From an uncultured Clostridia bacterium (GTDB taxonomy: Bacteria > Bacillota > Clostridia > Oscillospirales > Acutalibacteraceae), in contig CANRHD010000010.1 in assembly GCA_947630285.1 (NCBI GenBank), forward strand, positions 1 to 64,000: a stretch of 64,000 bases of DNA. The letters run 5' to 3'. Within the stretch, counting starts at the first letter, position 1; each line of letters opens with the position of its first letter. Below, one piece after another: positions 41,182 to 48,842 of this stretch. The position numbers were made by a program, and so were the translations under genes. The notes under the pieces were generated by a model. It saw only the letters and a list, made by a program, of their open reading frames with translations, was not told the DNA's origin and did no database searches.

Positions 41182-42132
41182 TTATTTTTTATCCTCTTCG
41201 GGTAAGATATTCGTTTCATCAATCAGGTAATTCGGCCTGTTTTTTACTTCCATATATGTCCTTGCGATATATTCGCCCGTAATGCCCAGCGAAATAAGAA
41301 TAAGACCGCCTATGATGAACACAGCGCATATAATCGACGGGTAACCCTTTACATCGCTTCCGAAGCACAGGGTTTTTACTATGGTGTAAAGCGCATAAAT
41401 GAAGCCTGCGAAGCTTGTTACGGCACCTACAAAAAACGAAATTTTGAGCGGTGCAGTCGAAAAGCCGATGATCCCGTCAACGGCATAGGTAAAAAGCTTC
41501 CAAAACGACCATTTTGACGAGCCTGCGAACCTCTCTTGATTTTCGTGCTCGAACCATTTTGTTTTGTAACCGACCCAGCTGAATATGCCCTTTGAAAAGC
41601 GGTTGTACTCCGGCATTGAAATTACGGCGTTGACAACCTTTCTTTTCATTATTCTGAAATCCTGTGCGCCGTCTTCGATATTGGCGTCCGATATTTTGTT
41701 TATAATCTTGTAAAAGCCCCTCGAAAATGCGCTTTTAAGCTTTGCCTCGCCCGTTCTGTCGGTACGCCTTGCGGCGGCTATATCGTAGCCCTCCCTGCTT
41801 ACCGCATTTACCATATCGGGAATAAGCGAGGGGGAGTGCTGTAAATCGGCGTCTATTATCCCGACAAAATCCGCCCTTGACATTCTCATACCGGCAAGCA
41901 TTGCCGCTTCCTTGCCGAAATTTCTTGAAAAAGAAATGTATTTTACCCTGTTGTCGCTTTGGGCAAGCTGTTTAATAACTTGAATGGTTTTGTCGCCGCT
42001 TCCGTCGTCCACGAAAATAAAGGAAGTGGAAATATCCTCAAGAGAATTGACCGTTTCAGCAACCGTTTTATAGAACTGCGGCAGTGAGTCCTCCTCGTTG
42101 AAGCACGGAACTATCAGCTCAAGCGTATTCAA
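41182..42132 (-). CDS. Family 2 glycosyltransferase with two C-terminal membrane helices (GtrB/DPM1-like)
   Basis: A 316-residue GT2 enzyme: ELIVPCFNEEDSLPQFY at the start, FVDDGSGDKT, the metal-binding Asp94-Ala-Asp96 in IIDADLQHSPSLIPDMV, and NRFSKGIFSWVGYKT. The C-terminal 90 residues have two long helices (FFVGAVTSFAGFIYALYTIV and IICAVFIIGGLILISLGITGEYIAR). This layout transfers a sugar from a nucleotide donor to a polyprenyl phosphate on the inner membrane face. The sugar is unknown. It lies 30 bases after the glycosidase gene on the same strand, perhaps for convenience. Confidence 0.92.
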   Translation of the reverse strand: MNTLELIVPCFNEEDSLPQFYKTVAETVNSLEDISTSFIFVDDGSGDKTIQVIKQLAQSDNRVKYISFSRNFGKEAAMLAGMRMSRADFVGIIDADLQHSPSLIPDMVNAVSREGYDIAAARRTDRTGEAKLKSAFSRGFYKIINKISDANIEDGAQDFRIMKRKVVNAVISMPEYNRFSKGIFSWVGYKTKWFEHENQERFAGSSKWSFWKLFTYAVDGIIGFSTAPLKISFFVGAVTSFAGFIYALYTIVKTLCFGSDVKGYPSIICAVFIIGGLILISLGITGEYIARTYMEVKNRPNYLIDETNILPEEDKK

Positions 42133-42162
42133 ATTATCACTTCCTTTTAAGATATTATACAG

Positions 42163-44862
42163 TTAAACCTCGTCAAACGCAAGGGCTTTGTCACGAATTA
42201 TAAAGCTTTTTACCGAATTGTTTTGCTTTATGGGCGCAGAGGCTATTGCCGGACTTTTGATTTTTTCTTCATAAGCCGAACCCGAAAGCACGCCGTTTAT
42301 ATAAATTTTTATCATCGAGTTTCTCTCACGGACAAGGGTGATACTGCAATCCTCTCCCAAGGGTATGGAATTATCGGAAACGGCCTTTAGCTGACAGCAG
42401 TTAAATCTGATTTTACCGTTTGACAGGGAAACCGCCAAATCGTTGCCCTGTGAAAACAGCATTGCGTCCTTTGCGCCCGAATTAAAGTTGATTGTAAGCG
42501 TAAAATCGCCCTTAATTTCACGGGGCTCTTCCTTTGAACGGGTAATTACTCCGTCGGGGTAATTATTGACGCACTCACGACCCTCGCAAACATTTGAATA
42601 CAAATCTTTTACCTTATATTCTATATTTAAGCTGTCGGGCAAGGGGGCGTTTTCAAAGCCGAGCCTTACGCTTCTGTAATCGGCAAGCAGCTCACACCCG
42701 AAGCCGTAACCGTCCGCATAAAAGCTTTCGTGCGAAACGGCTATACGCTTGTCAAAATTCATTTCAATCTCGTTTTCGCTGACAAACTTTGCCCTTAAAA
42801 GCTTCGGCGGATTTTCCTGCGGCTTTGAGAACTTGTAAATTGCAATCCCGTGGGGGTCAAGCTCAACATCAAGCGTGTCGCCGTAAGAGTAAAGCCTTTC
42901 GCATTTTTCGGCGCTGTAGGGAATTACATTGACCCTTGTAAGGCCGCAAAACTTTTCGTGAGCGCCTATGGATTTATCAAGCTTCAGGGAATATCCGAGC
43001 TTTTTATCGGAGGGGTTTCGCAAAGAGACTATGCCCTCCTCGCCGTTCCATGCGCTGTAGCCGTAAATTTCCCCTGCGTCGGCGGACTTGCCGATAAGAA
43101 CGGAATTTTTTAGTATATGGAAATTTTCTTCGGTAAACTTGAGGACATCGGCATTTATCCTCCATGCGTCGGGAGAAAACAAATTGAAGCTGTAATATAA
43201 TTCCCAAAAGGCAGTACCCCTTGAAGAAATCATATACATATATTTTCTGAACTCGTCCTCGGTCATACTTATTTTTGCGGTATTCCCGTAAATCGGCTCA
43301 TGATTATAAATATTTGAATTCGGGAACTGGTACATTCTGACCTTGTGGAAATCGTAGTAGAGGCTGTCCCGATAGGTGAGCATTTTGTCGAAATCCCTGC
43401 CGTTAAGCGCCTCGCCCGAAAGAGATTTATCGGTAAAGCCTATATCGTTGCTGTTTTGCATCCATATGCTGTTTACCCACTTGAGGAACCAGGGGCTCGG
43501 CACGGCGTAGCAGGTAAGATTTATCCATAAATCCTTGCCCTCTTTTTCCCTCTGCTCACGCATTTTTTCAAAAATTTTGAGCCATTTTTCCCAGGCGTCG
43601 GTAAGGGTGTATATTCCCTTATATCCGCCGACGGGGTGGCCGTGCTTTTTGCTTTTGCACGGCTTTAGCATAAAACCGTCAAGCTTAAAATAGCTTATGT
43701 CAAACCTCTCGATATAGTCCTCAAAAAGTCCGGCTATATTTTTTAGATAATTTCTGTCTGAAACGCAAATATCCCTTGACTGCCTGTTATATCCGCCTTT
43801 GCCTGCCCTCTCCATTCTTTTTGCAAAAGGCATATTGTAGTTGTAACCGCCCCTCGGCCCTAACCAAAGCCCGAATGTTGAAGAAAAGTTTTTACTTAGC
43901 TTTGAGCAGTCGTAAAGCTCGTTGGGAAATTTTGAATTAAAGCGCCAAAAATCGCTTTTGTAATCGTTCCAGCCGTCATCGACAACATATGAGTCAAGGG
44001 GTTTAACTGCGTTCTGCGTCAATCCCTTTTCAATTTCGTAAAACGATGAGGTGATATTTTCCGCACTTATATCGAGCATATGGTCGTACCAGGAATTGTA
44101 TTGGGTACGCAAATAGGTTTTTTGAGAAATTCTTTCGATATATTTCAGAAAATCCGCCCTGACGGTTTCGTAATCCGCCGAACGGGCAGAGCCTGCAACG
44201 GATTTGTGGAGCTTAAACTCGTCCGAGCCGTCAAGCAACTCGCCCAAAGACTTGCCGCAATGGTAACGGAGCCTTGCGACAGACGAAACGATGTCGTTAT
44301 CATTTAACGGAAATTCCGAGCCGAAAAACACAGAGTTGATGTAGACTGGCTGACCCAAACACGCATGTGCGCCGTCTATAAACGCCTTATCCATTTTGGG
44401 GTGCGACCATATTTCGGTAACGCCGTCCCCCAAGACGAGGCTTTCCGTATCAATAAAGTCAATTTTGGTTTTGAGGTTTCCGTCTGCGGAAAGACAGAGC
44501 TGTTTTTCTATATAAAAATCATTTTCACGCAGTACATAAATAAGCCTGAATTTATATTCGGTATTTTTAAGCACCGCCGTTTTAAAGACTATCTCTATAA
44601 GCGCAGAGCCGTCTTTTTCAAATTCATTGATTTTATCTACGCCGAGCATAGACGCCCTGATTTGAGTCTTGCTCCCGAACCTGCCCAAGACGCTTACTGC
44701 AAACTCCTCGCTCGAAGCGCAGGGTATAAGCTCGACGGCGTTTTTCGTCCTTTTGTTTATAATGCTTTTAGTCGCAAAGCGGTTATTTGAAATGTCAAAC
44801 CGCCTTGCGATAAACTCGTTTCCTATTTCAATTATATCCTTATCTCTTTTAATGTAACTCAT
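42163..44862 (-). CDS. Clan GH-D glycoside hydrolase (GH36-like) with C-terminal LamG-type domain
   Basis: An 899-residue enzyme without a signal peptide. An N-terminal beta-sandwich precedes an (alpha/beta)8 barrel: YVVDDGWND (293-300), FGLWLGPRGGYN, then DISYFKLDGF with Asp395 as likely nucleophile, and WMQNSNDIGF with Asp473 as likely acid/base. This is the pattern of alpha-galactosidase and related clan-D retaining enzymes. A beta domain follows the barrel, and the last about 130 residues look like a LamG/concanavalin fold (FTLTINFNSGAKDAML, then IKIYINGVLSG), used for sugar binding. The substrate is an alpha-linked glycan; its identity is not clear. It lies 2 bases after the C_GCAxxG gene. 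Confidence 0.82.
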   Translation of the reverse strand: MSYIKRDKDIIEIGNEFIARRFDISNNRFATKSIINKRTKNAVELIPCASSEEFAVSVLGRFGSKTQIRASMLGVDKINEFEKDGSALIEIVFKTAVLKNTEYKFRLIYVLRENDFYIEKQLCLSADGNLKTKIDFIDTESLVLGDGVTEIWSHPKMDKAFIDGAHACLGQPVYINSVFFGSEFPLNDNDIVSSVARLRYHCGKSLGELLDGSDEFKLHKSVAGSARSADYETVRADFLKYIERISQKTYLRTQYNSWYDHMLDISAENITSSFYEIEKGLTQNAVKPLDSYVVDDGWNDYKSDFWRFNSKFPNELYDCSKLSKNFSSTFGLWLGPRGGYNYNMPFAKRMERAGKGGYNRQSRDICVSDRNYLKNIAGLFEDYIERFDISYFKLDGFMLKPCKSKKHGHPVGGYKGIYTLTDAWEKWLKIFEKMREQREKEGKDLWINLTCYAVPSPWFLKWVNSIWMQNSNDIGFTDKSLSGEALNGRDFDKMLTYRDSLYYDFHKVRMYQFPNSNIYNHEPIYGNTAKISMTEDEFRKYMYMISSRGTAFWELYYSFNLFSPDAWRINADVLKFTEENFHILKNSVLIGKSADAGEIYGYSAWNGEEGIVSLRNPSDKKLGYSLKLDKSIGAHEKFCGLTRVNVIPYSAEKCERLYSYGDTLDVELDPHGIAIYKFSKPQENPPKLLRAKFVSENEIEMNFDKRIAVSHESFYADGYGFGCELLADYRSVRLGFENAPLPDSLNIEYKVKDLYSNVCEGRECVNNYPDGVITRSKEEPREIKGDFTLTINFNSGAKDAMLFSQGNDLAVSLSNGKIRFNCCQLKAVSDNSIPLGEDCSITLVRERNSMIKIYINGVLSGSAYEEKIKSPAIASAPIKQNNSVKSFIIRDKALAFDEV

Positions 44863-44864
44863 AT

Positions 44865-45323
44865 TTACTCTTCCACATTGAAAATTATTTTATCCGCTAT
44901 CTTTGCGGTTGACTCTATTATTTTTAAGCAGGGGCGCTTTTTGTAGAATTCATCGGTTCGCTCTTGCGGAACATACGACTGCTTTTCCTGCGCCGTAAGC
45001 TTTAACATATCCCTGCAAATCAAACTGCCGTTCTGCTTTTTAAATTCGTCTGCAATCTGCTGGACGATTTTATAGGTCATCGCCTTTTGATCCTGCCGTG
45101 AACCCTCCGTTGCGCCGTAAACCATACCTGCCGCCATCGCCGCACCCGAAAGAGCGCCGCAAACCTCACGGAGTCTTCCCACTCCTCCGCCGAGACCTGC
45201 CGAAGCTTTCAAGGCGGTTTTTTCGTCCATTTCATATTCGTCTGCAAACGCCGCAAACACCGCTTGCGAACAGTTAAAGCCCTGTTTAAAAAGCTCAACG
45301 GCTCTGTCGGAATGTTTAGACAT
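44865..45323 (-). CDS. C_GCAxxG_C_C family redox protein
   Basis: A 152-residue protein of the C_GCAxxG_C_C family: FKQGFNCSQAVFAAFADEYEMD, then GLGGGVGRLREVCGALSGAAMAAGMVYG, where the Gly-rich stretch and two or three cysteines are conserved. CRDMLKL further on holds another conserved Cys. Members are suspected to bind metal or carry out redox chemistry in anaerobes; the reaction is unknown. It is first of three genes (with the glycosidase and glycosyltransferase) on this strand. A strong terminator follows the upstream membrane gene. Confidence 0.87.
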   Translation of the reverse strand: MSKHSDRAVELFKQGFNCSQAVFAAFADEYEMDEKTALKASAGLGGGVGRLREVCGALSGAAMAAGMVYGATEGSRQDQKAMTYKIVQQIADEFKKQNGSLICRDMLKLTAQEKQSYVPQERTDEFYKKRPCLKIIESTAKIADKIIFNVEE

Positions 45324-45393
45324 ACCGTACCCCCGAACAAAAAATTTTATAAATATATAATATCACACTTTTATATTTATGGCAAATAAAATA

Positions 45394-45409
45394 CCCTGCA
45401 AAAGCAGGG
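45394..45409 (-). terminator. Terminator after the divergent membrane-protein gene
   Basis: CCCTGC-TTTT-GCAGGG on the minus strand, followed by TATTTTATTT. Confidence 0.7.
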
Positions 45410-45464
45410 CAAATGAAAAGGAATTAAAAGGTTTACAATTGTTTTATTGCAAGAAGCTCGGTAT

Positions 45465-45899
45465 TTAATTTTTCGCTTTTGTAAAAAACAACAGCGCCGT
45501 TAAAGAGTCCGCAAACGCCAAAAGCATGGGAAAGAATGTAACGGAGTTGACAAGCACCGTTATTTCACCGATTTTGAGCGGCAGGAAAAATATAATGTAA
45601 AATATAATCAATATCTCGCATAAAGTTATAAAAAAGCACGGGACAAGCGCCGCCCTGCCCTTTACGAGCAACAGCAACGGAATTGAGAGGATTGAAAACA
45701 GCGCCGCCGCAAGACCCAAAATGCAGAGCGTGGGAAAATTCGGGCTTTTATTTAAAAGGCAGTCGCATAAAGAAAACGCCGTCCCCTGCCCCCGACCGCC
45801 GTTTAAAAGGGTAAACTGTCTGCAAAAGAGTATTGCCGAGGTGCTTATTATGTTTATGAGTGTGAGGCATAATATTTTTAAGCCGTTTTTTGTTTTCAT
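45465..45899 (-). CDS. Four-helix membrane protein, divergent from the XRE regulator
   Basis: A 144-residue membrane protein, not recognised. Four hydrophobic helices lie at about 8-26, 53-78, 83-103 and 108-140. The loop FTLLNGGRGQGTAFSLCDCLL between the first two is outside or inside with a Cys pair. It starts 92 bases from an operator pair (45991-46039) that precedes the xre gene in the other direction. The regulator therefore probably controls this gene, as in small repressor/membrane-effector pairs. The function may be stress or antimicrobial response; this is inference. Confidence 0.65.
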   Translation of the reverse strand: MKTKNGLKILCLTLINIISTSAILFCRQFTLLNGGRGQGTAFSLCDCLLNKSPNFPTLCILGLAAALFSILSIPLLLLVKGRAALVPCFFITLCEILIIFYIIFFLPLKIGEITVLVNSVTFFPMLLAFADSLTALLFFTKAKN

Positions 45900-45990
45900 C
45901 GTTTACAACCTCTCCGTGTGAATTTCAACTATTAATAAAGACGAAAATATTTTGTAAAATGTCTTATAATTCTATATTACTTTTAAATTA

Positions 45991-46039
45991 TATGACAAAT
46001 TGTCATATTTGTCAACAGTAATTATGACATACTGTCATA
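45991..46039. promoter_or_regulatory. Pair of TATGACA palindromes (probable XRE operators)
   Basis: TATGACAAATTGTCATA (45991-46007) and TATGACATACTGTCATA (46023-46039) share the arms TATGACA/TGTCATA. Their centres are 32 bases apart, about three helical turns, so two repressor dimers could bind the same face. They lie between the xre gene and the divergent membrane gene and abut the xre ribosome site. Confidence 0.8.
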
Positions 46040-46058
46040 TAAGAGGAGTGATTGACAT

Positions 46059-46271
46059 ATGGATAACAGATTGAAAACACTTCGCAAGGACAGGGGTCTG
46101 ACGCAAATTTCCCTGCAAATGAAAACAGGCATTGAGCAATCTCTGCTGTCAAAATACGAAACGGGTGAACGCATACCCCCTACTGAGACGCTGATACTGT
46201 TGGCGGATTTTTACGGCGTGAGCATGGACTATATTATGCTCAGAACAGACAAACCCGAAATTAACAAATGA
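46059..46271 (+). CDS. XRE-family helix-turn-helix regulator
   Basis: A 70-residue single-domain Cro/CI-type repressor: MDNRLKTLRKDRGLTQISLQMKTGIEQSLLSKYETGERIPPTETLILLADFYGVSMDYIM. It lacks a sensor domain, so it may respond to a partner or to dosage. Start ATG 46059; AAGAGGAG is 10 bases upstream. Two palindromes lie upstream, which suggests autoregulation and control of the divergent membrane gene. Its stop overlaps the first hairpin of repeat copy D. Confidence 0.92.
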   Translation: MDNRLKTLRKDRGLTQISLQMKTGIEQSLLSKYETGERIPPTETLILLADFYGVSMDYIMLRTDKPEINK

Positions 46272-46581
46272 GCCTTTGGGAAAATCCAAAGGCTCAGCGT
46301 GTAGAAAAAAGTATGTGTCACTTGGCAATATGCATAAAAGGAGTAAGATTATGGTGAACCCCCGGCGAGGGTTCCCCACCGCAAAACAGTCCACCGGACT
46401 GTTTTGCGCCCCTCCTGCGCTTTTTGAAGCACAGGTGTTTCGCAGTCTGCGGACTGCGCCGGGGGCTTTGCCCCTCGACCCCACCGTCTTTTTGAAAAAA
46501 GACGGACAAAAACTTTTGGACATTTTGCTATCGCAAAACAGTTTATCGACAAGCTGAGCCTTTGGAAAACTCCAAAGGCTC
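46270..46581 (+). repeat. Hairpin-array repeat, copy D, between duplicated terminator hairpins
   Basis: The core (46296-46555) matches 171-422 nearly throughout, with all five stems, including CGTCTTTTT/AAAAAGACG. It is bracketed by two copies of one terminator hairpin, GAGCCTTTGG/CCAAAGGCTC, at 46270-46295 and 46556-46581; they differ only in the loop, and the second is followed by TGTTTTTG. This hairpin is not found at the other copies. An ATG preceded by AAAAGGAG opens a 68-codon frame across the element (from 46351), but the reading frame is more likely a by-product of the stems. Confidence 0.88.
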
Positions 46582-46601
46582 TGTTTTTGTTGCTTTACTG
46601 T

Positions 46602-47231
46602 TTAAAAATAATCCTCGTATCTTCTCTGCTCCCTCATTTCGGGAATGGAGGGTATATAATATTTTTGACCGAGCATAATTGCGGCCTTTGCGGCTATGTA
46701 ATTATATCCGTCGTTGTGCTGACCGTCCGAGGACGCCCGTTTAATATCGCCGCTGTCCGAAACATAACAGAGATATTTAAGCTCCTCCTCGGTTGTAATC
46801 AGGTTGCCGCCCGAATCCCTCTTGCCCGAAAACTCCAGCACGGTTGCGCCCGGATCGGAGGAATTTTTTGTAATAAAGGCAATTAAATTTTGGGGGTCGC
46901 TTCCGTATTTCTCCGAAACCTTAACTATGTAATAATTGTCGGGATTTTCGGAAATATAGGTTACCGCCTTTTGCTCCTGCGTCTGCTCGGTTTGCACGGA
47001 GGCGGTAGTACCTGCCGACTGCGCCCGTTTCGGCTCGGTACTGTTTTCTTTTTTATCGGTAGTTTTCGGGACGGCCGCCTGCACGGTTGACGCAGGCTGT
47101 GTGGAGCCGCTTTGTTCCGATTGAGATGAAGATGTATTATTAACCGCATTGCTGTCGATTTTACCCCTTTTGCAGGAAGCAAAAACGGTGATTAACAGGA
47201 CAAATGCCAGTATAACGGAAATTTTTTTCAT
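46602..47231 (-). CDS. Lipoprotein of unknown function
   Basis: A 209-residue protein. LLITVFASCKRG at 11-22 is a lipobox with Cys20 as the lipidated residue. A Ser/Thr/Gln/Lys-rich disordered linker (about 25-85) leads to a compact C-terminal domain (about 90-209) with NPDNYYIVKVSEKYGSDPQNL and YKCLCYVSDSG-like segments (KYLCYVSDSGDIKRAS), ending PEMREQRRYEDYF. It is not recognised. The gene starts after the 48-residue protein's terminator, with a weak ribosome site (GGTATC). An ATG at 47279 would place the lipobox too far in, so 47231 is chosen. Confidence 0.65.
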   Translation of the reverse strand: MKKISVILAFVLLITVFASCKRGKIDSNAVNNTSSSQSEQSGSTQPASTVQAAVPKTTDKKENSTEPKRAQSAGTTASVQTEQTQEQKAVTYISENPDNYYIVKVSEKYGSDPQNLIAFITKNSSDPGATVLEFSGKRDSGGNLITTEEELKYLCYVSDSGDIKRASSDGQHNDGYNYIAAKAAIMLGQKYYIPSIPEMREQRRYEDYF

Positions 47232-47267
47232 ATTGATACCATATAATAAAGTTTTTACTAAAAAATA

Positions 47268-47294
47268 AATCCCACTCAAGGGAAGAGTGGGATT
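47268..47294 (-). terminator. Terminator of the 48-residue protein gene
   Basis: AATCCCACTC pairs with GAGTGGGATT (minus strand), followed by TATTTTTTAG, 13 bases after the stop. Confidence 0.85.
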
Positions 47295-47306
47295 ACATTT
47301 TTGCCA

Positions 47307-47453
47307 TTAAGCACCGAAACCGGCGATAATGTTCTGAATGAACTGCTGGATAGTCTCAAGAATTGTTGAAGGATCAAAACCTTCTCCGCCACCATTAATT
47401 AAGCCTGTAATTCCATCAATGATAGGCTGTAAAATTGTCATAATCTGATCCAT
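47307..47453 (-). CDS. 48-residue amphipathic small protein
   Basis: A short gene: 48 residues, MDQIMTILQPIIDGITGLI, a Gly/Glu/Asp stretch (NGGGEGFDP), then STILETIQQFIQNIIAGFGA. Both ends look like amphipathic or hydrophobic helices joined by a flexible Gly link, with no cysteine and a low net charge. I do not recognise a family. Reality of the gene is well supported: a near-consensus promoter at 47490-47518, GGGAGG 7 bases before the ATG, and a terminator directly after. It could be a membrane-active peptide, a phenol-soluble-modulin-like peptide or a bacteriocin; these are guesses. Confidence 0.72.
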   Translation of the reverse strand: MDQIMTILQPIIDGITGLINGGGEGFDPSTILETIQQFIQNIIAGFGA

Positions 47454-47489
47454 TACTACGCCTCCCTTCTTTTGCTTATCATCGGTAAT

Positions 47490-47518
47490 ACTATATCATA
47501 ATTTCAAAAAAATGTCAA
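47490..47518 (-). promoter_or_regulatory. Strong sigma-A promoter of the 48-residue protein
   Basis: Minus-strand TTGACA (47513-47518), 17 bases, TATAGT (47490-47495), 37 bases before the ATG. Confidence 0.78.
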
Positions 47519-47548
47519 TCGTTTTAAAAATTTTTTTCAAAATAAAAA

Positions 47549-47573
47549 ATGCCCACCCGTTACGGGCAGGCAT
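47549..47573 (-). terminator. rplL terminator
   Basis: ATGCCTGCCCG pairs with CGGGTGGGCAT (one G-U pair), followed by TTTTTTATTTT. It ends the rplJ-rplL unit here. Confidence 0.9.
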
Positions 47574-47591
47574 AAAAAGTCGTTTTTTAAA

Positions 47592-47972
47592 TTATTTAAG
47601 TGTAACTTTTGCGCCGACTTCTTCAAGCTTAGCCTTAGCTGCCTCAGCGTCATCCTTTGAAGCGGCTTCCTTGATTACCTTGGGTGCGCCGTCAACAAGA
47701 GCCTTTGCCTCTGCAAGGCCGAGACCTGTAATTTCACGAACAGCCTTGATAACCTTGATCTTCTCTGCGCCTACTTCTGTAAGCTCAACATCGAATTCTG
47801 TCTTTTCCTCTGCTGCGCTTGCCGCACCGCCGTCAACAGGAGCTGCAACTGCAACTGCCGCTGCGGCTGAAACGCCGAATTCTTCTTCTACTGCATGAAC
47901 AAGTTCTGAAAGCTCAAGAACTGAAAGAGCCTTGATTTCTTCAATCATAGCTGCGATTTTTTCTGCTGCCAT
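47592..47972 (-). CDS. rplL: 50S ribosomal protein L7/L12
   Basis: A 126-residue L7/L12: [34 protein letters not shown] (dimer domain), an Ala-rich hinge, then [40 protein letters not shown] (factor-binding domain). It recruits translation GTPases to the ribosome stalk. ATG 47972 follows GGAGG; the earlier in-frame ATG at 47987 is upstream of that site. It is 40 bases after rplJ and is followed by a strong terminator rather than by rpoB. Confidence 0.97.
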   Translation of the reverse strand: MAAEKIAAMIEEIKALSVLELSELVHAVEEEFGVSAAAAVAVAAPVDGGAASAAEEKTEFDVELTEVGAEKIKVIKAVREITGLGLAEAKALVDGAPKVIKEAASKDDAEAAKAKLEEVGAKVTLK

Positions 47973-48012
47973 TATATTTTCCTCCAAATCCGTAATTTAA
48001 AAAGTTTAATAA

Positions 48013-48636
48013 TTATTCCTGAGGGGCTTCCTCAGCAGGTGTTGCTTCCTCGGCAGGAGCTGTCTCCTCGGCAGGAGCTGTCTCCTCGGCAGGAGCCGCT
48101 TCTTCGGCAGGAGCTGTCTCCTCAGCCGGAGCGGATACCTCTGCGCCGCCCTTGTCAACTATAGCCTGAATTGCACGGGCAAAAGCCGCAATAGGTGCGT
48201 TGAAAGCGTTGCAAACAGTTGCGAGCAATACCTCTCTTGAGGGAAGCTTTGCAAGACTGTTAAGCTTGTCTAAACCGATAACCTCGTTGTCGAGGAAACC
48301 GCTTTTGATAACAAAATTCTTGTTAGCGTCGGCATATTTTGAGAGTATTCTTGCGGCCGCCGTGTAATCATCTTCCGATGTTGCGATGGCGGTTGTGCCG
48401 GAAAGAACCTCATCAAGACCCGAAAGGTCTGTACCGTCGATTGCAAGATGAATAAGTGTGTTCTTAGTTACCGTGTACTTGACGCCGGCCTCACGAAGCT
48501 CTTTACGAAGCTTGGTGTCATCGGCAACGGTGATACCCTCATAATTAACAACCACACCTGCACAGGCATTACTGAGCCTTTCCTTGAGCTCGGCTACCTG
48601 TTGCTTTTTTAATTCTAATACTTTCTCACTTGGCAA
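48013..48636 (-). CDS. rplJ: 50S ribosomal protein L10 with long acidic tail
   Basis: A 207-residue L10. The core resembles other L10 proteins: MPSEKVLELKKQQVAELKERLSNACAGVVVNYEGITVADDTKLRKELREAG, and VLSGTTAIATSEDDYTAAARIL. The last about 40 residues are repeats of APAEE(T/A), longer than the usual short tail, at the site where L12 dimers bind. The start is TTG 48636, with AGGAGG 8 bases upstream; the GTG at 48645 overlaps that site. It is the first gene of rplJ-rplL, behind an L10 leader. Confidence 0.96.
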   Translation of the reverse strand: MPSEKVLELKKQQVAELKERLSNACAGVVVNYEGITVADDTKLRKELREAGVKYTVTKNTLIHLAIDGTDLSGLDEVLSGTTAIATSEDDYTAAARILSKYADANKNFVIKSGFLDNEVIGLDKLNSLAKLPSREVLLATVCNAFNAPIAAFARAIQAIVDKGGAEVSAPAEETAPAEEAAPAEETAPAEETAPAEEATPAEEAPQE

Positions 48637-48680
48637 ACGAATCACCTCCTATTAAAATGTTACGCTTGCTTTATGAGATT

Positions 48681-48803
48681 AAAAAACCTCTCTGACGCAA
48701 AGACAGAGAGGTGTAAACCTTAAAAATAAGTTTGTTCTCCCTCGGCAGGCAAGCTGTGAAAGCTTTTACGCATTAAATGCACCCACTGTCTTCGGCAAGC
48801 AGA
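48681..48803 (-). promoter_or_regulatory. Ribosomal protein L10 leader with attenuator
   Basis: The minus-strand leader contains GCCGAAGACAGTGGGTGC and GCCTGCCGAGG, the conserved strands of the L10 leader, bound by L10(L12)4 in autoregulation. It ends with ACCTCTCTG/CAGAGAGGT plus TTTTTT (48681-48713), an intrinsic terminator, about 45 bases before the rplJ start. Confidence 0.88.
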
Positions 48804-48807
48804 TATT

Positions 48808-48836
48808 ATATTAACATACCCTTACGGGTTTGTCAA
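48808..48836 (-). promoter_or_regulatory. Promoter of rplJ-rplL
   Basis: Minus-strand TTGACA (48831-48836), 17 bases, TAATAT (48808-48813). It starts 6 bases after the rplA stop. Confidence 0.85.
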
Positions 48837-48842
48837 GCGAAA

